DNA from: Christensenella sp. UBA7868
Lineage (GTDB): Bacteria; Bacillota; Clostridia; Christensenellales; UBA1242
DNA: 6,139 nucleotides
Assembly: GCA_002501285.1 (NCBI GenBank)
Contig: DLSG01000091.1
Location: forward strand, 1 to 6,139
Direction of reading: 5' to 3'
This document shows, in pieces, positions 5,818 to 6,139 of the stretch (the first letter of the stretch is position 1; each line of letters starts with the position of its first letter). Below the pieces are notes generated by a model that saw nothing but the letters and a program-made list of their open reading frames with translations, searched no databases and had not been told where the DNA came from. The position numbers and the translations under genes were made by a program.

Positions 5818-6013
5818 AGAAAAATTGGGAAAAATAGATGAGATTATAAAAGATATAGAAAATTCAAACACAGGGCTTGAAGAGAGTGTTGAAAAATATT
5901 CCGAAGCGTATAATCTTGTAAAAGAAGCGTTTGAAGAGTATAAAAAGTGTGGGAATAAAATAGTTGAAATTACAGAAAACTTGTCTATGCTTAAATTTGA
6001 TGAAGAGAAATAA
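5807..6013 (+). CDS. xseB: Exodeoxyribonuclease VII small subunit
   Basis: XseB is the small helical subunit that binds the coiled-coil region of XseA. The 68-residue product (about 84 in B. subtilis) has the two-helix pattern: TIEEKLGKIDEIIKDIEN (2-19), a turn with LEESVEKYSEAYNLVKEAF (24-42), then a stretch ending in CGNKIVEI (48-55). The usual G-x-L-x-LEES turn is changed to N-T-G-LEES. AGAAGGAG (5793-5800) lies 6 nt before ATG and is the strongest ribosome binding site in the window, which fits the need for more XseB than XseA. It overlaps xseA by 11 nt and is the last gene of the operon that can be seen. No terminator follows, so readthrough into the next unit is possible. Confidence 0.92.
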   Translation: MTIEEKLGKIDEIIKDIENSNTGLEESVEKYSEAYNLVKEAFEEYKKCGNKIVEITENLSMLKFDEEK

Positions 6014-6025
6014 TCTAAAATCTAC

Positions 6026-6054
6026 TTGCATAAAATAGTTATATGTGATATAAT
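6026..6054 (+). promoter_or_regulatory. Sigma-A type extended -10 promoter downstream of xseB
   Basis: TTGCAT (6026-6031, four of six matches to TTGACA) and a perfect TATAAT (6049-6054) are 17 nt apart, and TGA precedes the -10. The string TGTGATATAAT is identical to that of the promoter before the gene at 3356. Transcription would start near 6061 and read out of the window. Confidence 0.7.
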
Positions 6055-6060
6055 TATATC
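6047..6060. repeat. 14-bp perfect palindrome overlapping the -10 element
   Basis: GATATAATTATATC reads the same on both strands and contains the whole TATAAT. Its position, over the -10 and up to the expected transcription start, suits an operator. Only two of its 14 bases are G or C, so chance is a real alternative. Confidence 0.6.
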
Positions 6061-6139
6061 TATTAGAGAAACTGTATCCTAGTCGCAAAAACTTTAATGA
6101 AAACGAATAATGGCGTTTAAGGGCATATCGATGAAGTTT
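6061..6139 (+). other. Transcribed leader or start of a structured RNA, cut by the window edge
   Basis: This stretch follows the promoter and can fold: AAACG (6101-6105) pairs with CGTTT (6114-6118), and AAACTT (6089-6094) pairs with AAGTTT (6134-6139), enclosing the first stem. I match it to no riboswitch or RNA family. It also contains AAGGG (6119-6123) 7 nt before ATG at 6131 (ATG AAG TTT), so a protein beginning MKF may start there. A 7-codon ORF at 6097-6120 has no ribosome binding site. Confidence 0.35.
6131..6139 (+). CDS. Possible first three codons of the next gene (partial)
   Basis: ATG AAG TTT at the very edge of the window follows AAGGG (6119-6123) at 7 nt, and a promoter lies about 75 nt upstream. 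Three codons give no clue to the product. In B. subtilis the genes after xseB are ispA and dxs, but nothing here shows that this is either. Confidence 0.25.

Noticed and set aside
6097..6120. 7-codon leader peptide (MKTNNGV)
   Set aside because: No ribosome binding site precedes it and its composition shows no run of regulatory codons. It may simply be part of the leader.

Overview
The window reads as a low-GC, endospore-forming Firmicute of the Clostridia/Bacilli type. The base composition is strongly AT-rich. All genes lie on the + strand, TGA, TAA and TAG are all used as stops (ordinary code 11), and ribosome binding sites are strong GGAG/GGGG/GGTGG types. GTG starts are used twice. I cannot name a genus; nothing in the sequence fixes one.

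Layout. (1) Positions 1-112 hold five tandem ATTG units and an AT-rich non-coding stretch with an inverted repeat. (2) Positions 113-3266 are the distal half of the spoIIIA sporulation operon: spoIIIAD, spoIIIAE, spoIIIAF, spoIIIAG and spoIIIAH, packed with overlaps or gaps of at most 14 nt. It ends at a good intrinsic terminator (3278-3304). The first genes of the operon (spoIIIAA, AB, AC) are not in the window, and no spoIIIAC end is visible just before spoIIIAD. (3) Positions 3308-3824 are a self-contained monocistronic unit (extended -10 promoter, one unrecognised 142-aa gene, terminator). (4) From 3827 a new promoter drives an operon of an Asp23-family gene (yqhY-like), nusB, xseA and xseB, the last three reading frames overlapping by 8-11 nt. 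(5) After xseB there is another strong promoter whose -10 sits in a 14-bp palindrome, then a leader that may fold, and possibly the first codons of the next gene at the right edge.

Function. SpoIIIAD-AH are the mother-cell side of the engulfment-stage channel (the 'feeding tube') that joins the mother cell to the forespore, with SpoIIIAH docking to forespore SpoIIQ. The second operon is housekeeping: antitermination of rRNA transcription (NusB), a small Asp23-family protein, and the two subunits of exonuclease VII. The order spoIIIA - asp23/yqhY - nusB - xseA - xseB is that of Bacillus subtilis with accB, accC and folD missing and one unknown gene in the place of accBC.

Most of the window is conserved, ordinary gene content. 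I do not see a novel defence or mobile system. The points that merit a second look are the unknown gene at 3356, the absence of spoIIIAC next to spoIIIAD beside a simple repeat, and the promoter, palindrome and leader after xseB.
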